The notes below the pieces were generated by a model. It saw only the letters and a list, made by a program, of their open reading frames with translations, did no database searches and was not told the origin of the DNA. Both the position numbers and the translations under genes were made by a program. This document shows positions 5,829 through 6,007 of a DNA stretch of 6,007 nucleotides, piece after piece (within the stretch, counting starts at the first letter, position 1; the number at the start of each line of letters is the position of its first letter). Source of the stretch: Bacteroidota bacterium (GTDB taxonomy: Bacteria > Bacteroidota > Bacteroidia > Bacteroidales > Paludibacteraceae); the NCBI GenBank assembly GCA_022709605.1, contig JAKLIM010000238.1, positions 1-6,007 on the forward strand. Direction: 5' to 3'.

Positions 5829-5958
5829 CAGGAAAGTAAGGGACAAGCGGTTTCCGTACCGCTTGAAAAAAAAGATAATTAATTAAGAAAGTGACACCCC
5901 GATAGCTATGCGGTGGTCGCTTATCTCCTGTTTTCCTTAAACCTTATCAAACTTAAAT
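5829..5958. repeat. Inverted-repeat module, copy 2, expanded
   Basis: The left arm TAAGGGACAAGCGGTTTCCG (5837-5856) is identical to 5737-5756, exactly 100 bp away. The right flank (5916-5957) matches 5772-5813 with a few changes. The middle is about 44 nt longer than in copy 1. It contains its own perfect stem, CAAGCGGT/ACCGCTTG (5844-5851 and 5858-5865), an A8 run, and a quasi-palindrome around ATAGCTAT (5894-5914). The module ends at the stop codon of the upstream gene. Confidence 0.8.
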
Positions 5959-5960
5959 TT

Positions 5961-6007
5961 TTATTTCACTTTCCATTCAAGAACACCTCCGGATAAACTG
6001 TCCTGAA
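5961..6007 (-). CDS. C-terminal end of a further gene, probably a GH127 paralogue (partial)
   Basis: Only the last 14 full codons are in the window, reading QDSLSGGVLEWKVK and a TAA stop at 5961-5963. The end of the neighbouring GH127 enzyme, PEKNSAGIFEWEVE, aligns without gaps: Ser, Gly, Glu-Trp and Val are identical and most other positions are conservative. This ending belongs to the discoidin-like C-terminal module of large GH127 proteins. The gene therefore probably encodes a second GH127-type enzyme, or another glycosidase with the same module, on the same strand. The catalytic part is outside the window, so the family call is an inference from a short tail. Confidence 0.6.
   Translation of the reverse strand, partial: QDSLSGGVLEWKVK

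Noticed and set aside
5844..5873. Intrinsic terminator from the stem CAAGCGGT/ACCGCTTG with the adjacent A8 run
   Set aside because: The homopolymer is A8 after the stem on the plus strand. On the minus strand, where the genes lie, the T8 comes before the stem, so the order is wrong for termination in either direction.

Overview
The window looks like chromosomal DNA of a member of the Bacteroidota. Three observations support this. Two upstream regions carry the Bacteroidota -7 promoter element TAnnTTTG, and Shine-Dalgarno sequences are not evident. The main enzyme is a secreted GH127-type arabinofuranosidase of the kind found in Bacteroidota polysaccharide-utilisation clusters. The intergenic DNA is full of G/C-rich palindromic dispersed repeats in an otherwise A/T-leaning background. 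Assignment to the Bacteroidia, possibly an environmental Marinilabiliales-like lineage, is a guess.

Layout. Positions 1-600 are repeat DNA. A 102-bp element with 24-bp inverted ends (51-152) is followed by fifteen exact 21-bp tandem units (163-477). On the minus strand these units read as a heptad-repeat, coiled-coil-like peptide (43-600). Positions 601-766 hold palindromes and an 8-bp tandem repeat that runs up to the start of a MATE-family multidrug/cation antiporter (767-2089, +). Positions 2090-2321 hold two tandem copies of the same dispersed repeat family and a 16-bp palindrome. Converging on these is a satP/yaaH-type acetate transporter (2322-2876, -), which has a good Bacteroidota promoter. 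Positions 2877-3225 hold that promoter, two more repeat hairpins and A/T-rich DNA with no convincing gene. Positions 3226-5628 (-) encode an exported GH127 beta-L-arabinofuranosidase-like enzyme with all the expected zinc and catalytic residues. Positions 5629-5960 hold its promoter and a duplicated inverted-repeat module. The last 47 bases are the C-terminal end of a further minus-strand gene, and its tail matches the tail of the GH127 enzyme.

How the genes work together. The GH127 gene and the partial gene upstream appear to be tandem paralogues, the edge of a locus for plant or algal L-arabinose-containing glycans. The acetate transporter and MATE exporter show no specific link to that pathway and are probably ordinary neighbours. 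The unusual part of the window is its repeat content: a modular dispersed element with a swappable hairpin head and a conserved tail, and a 21-bp minisatellite with two unit types.
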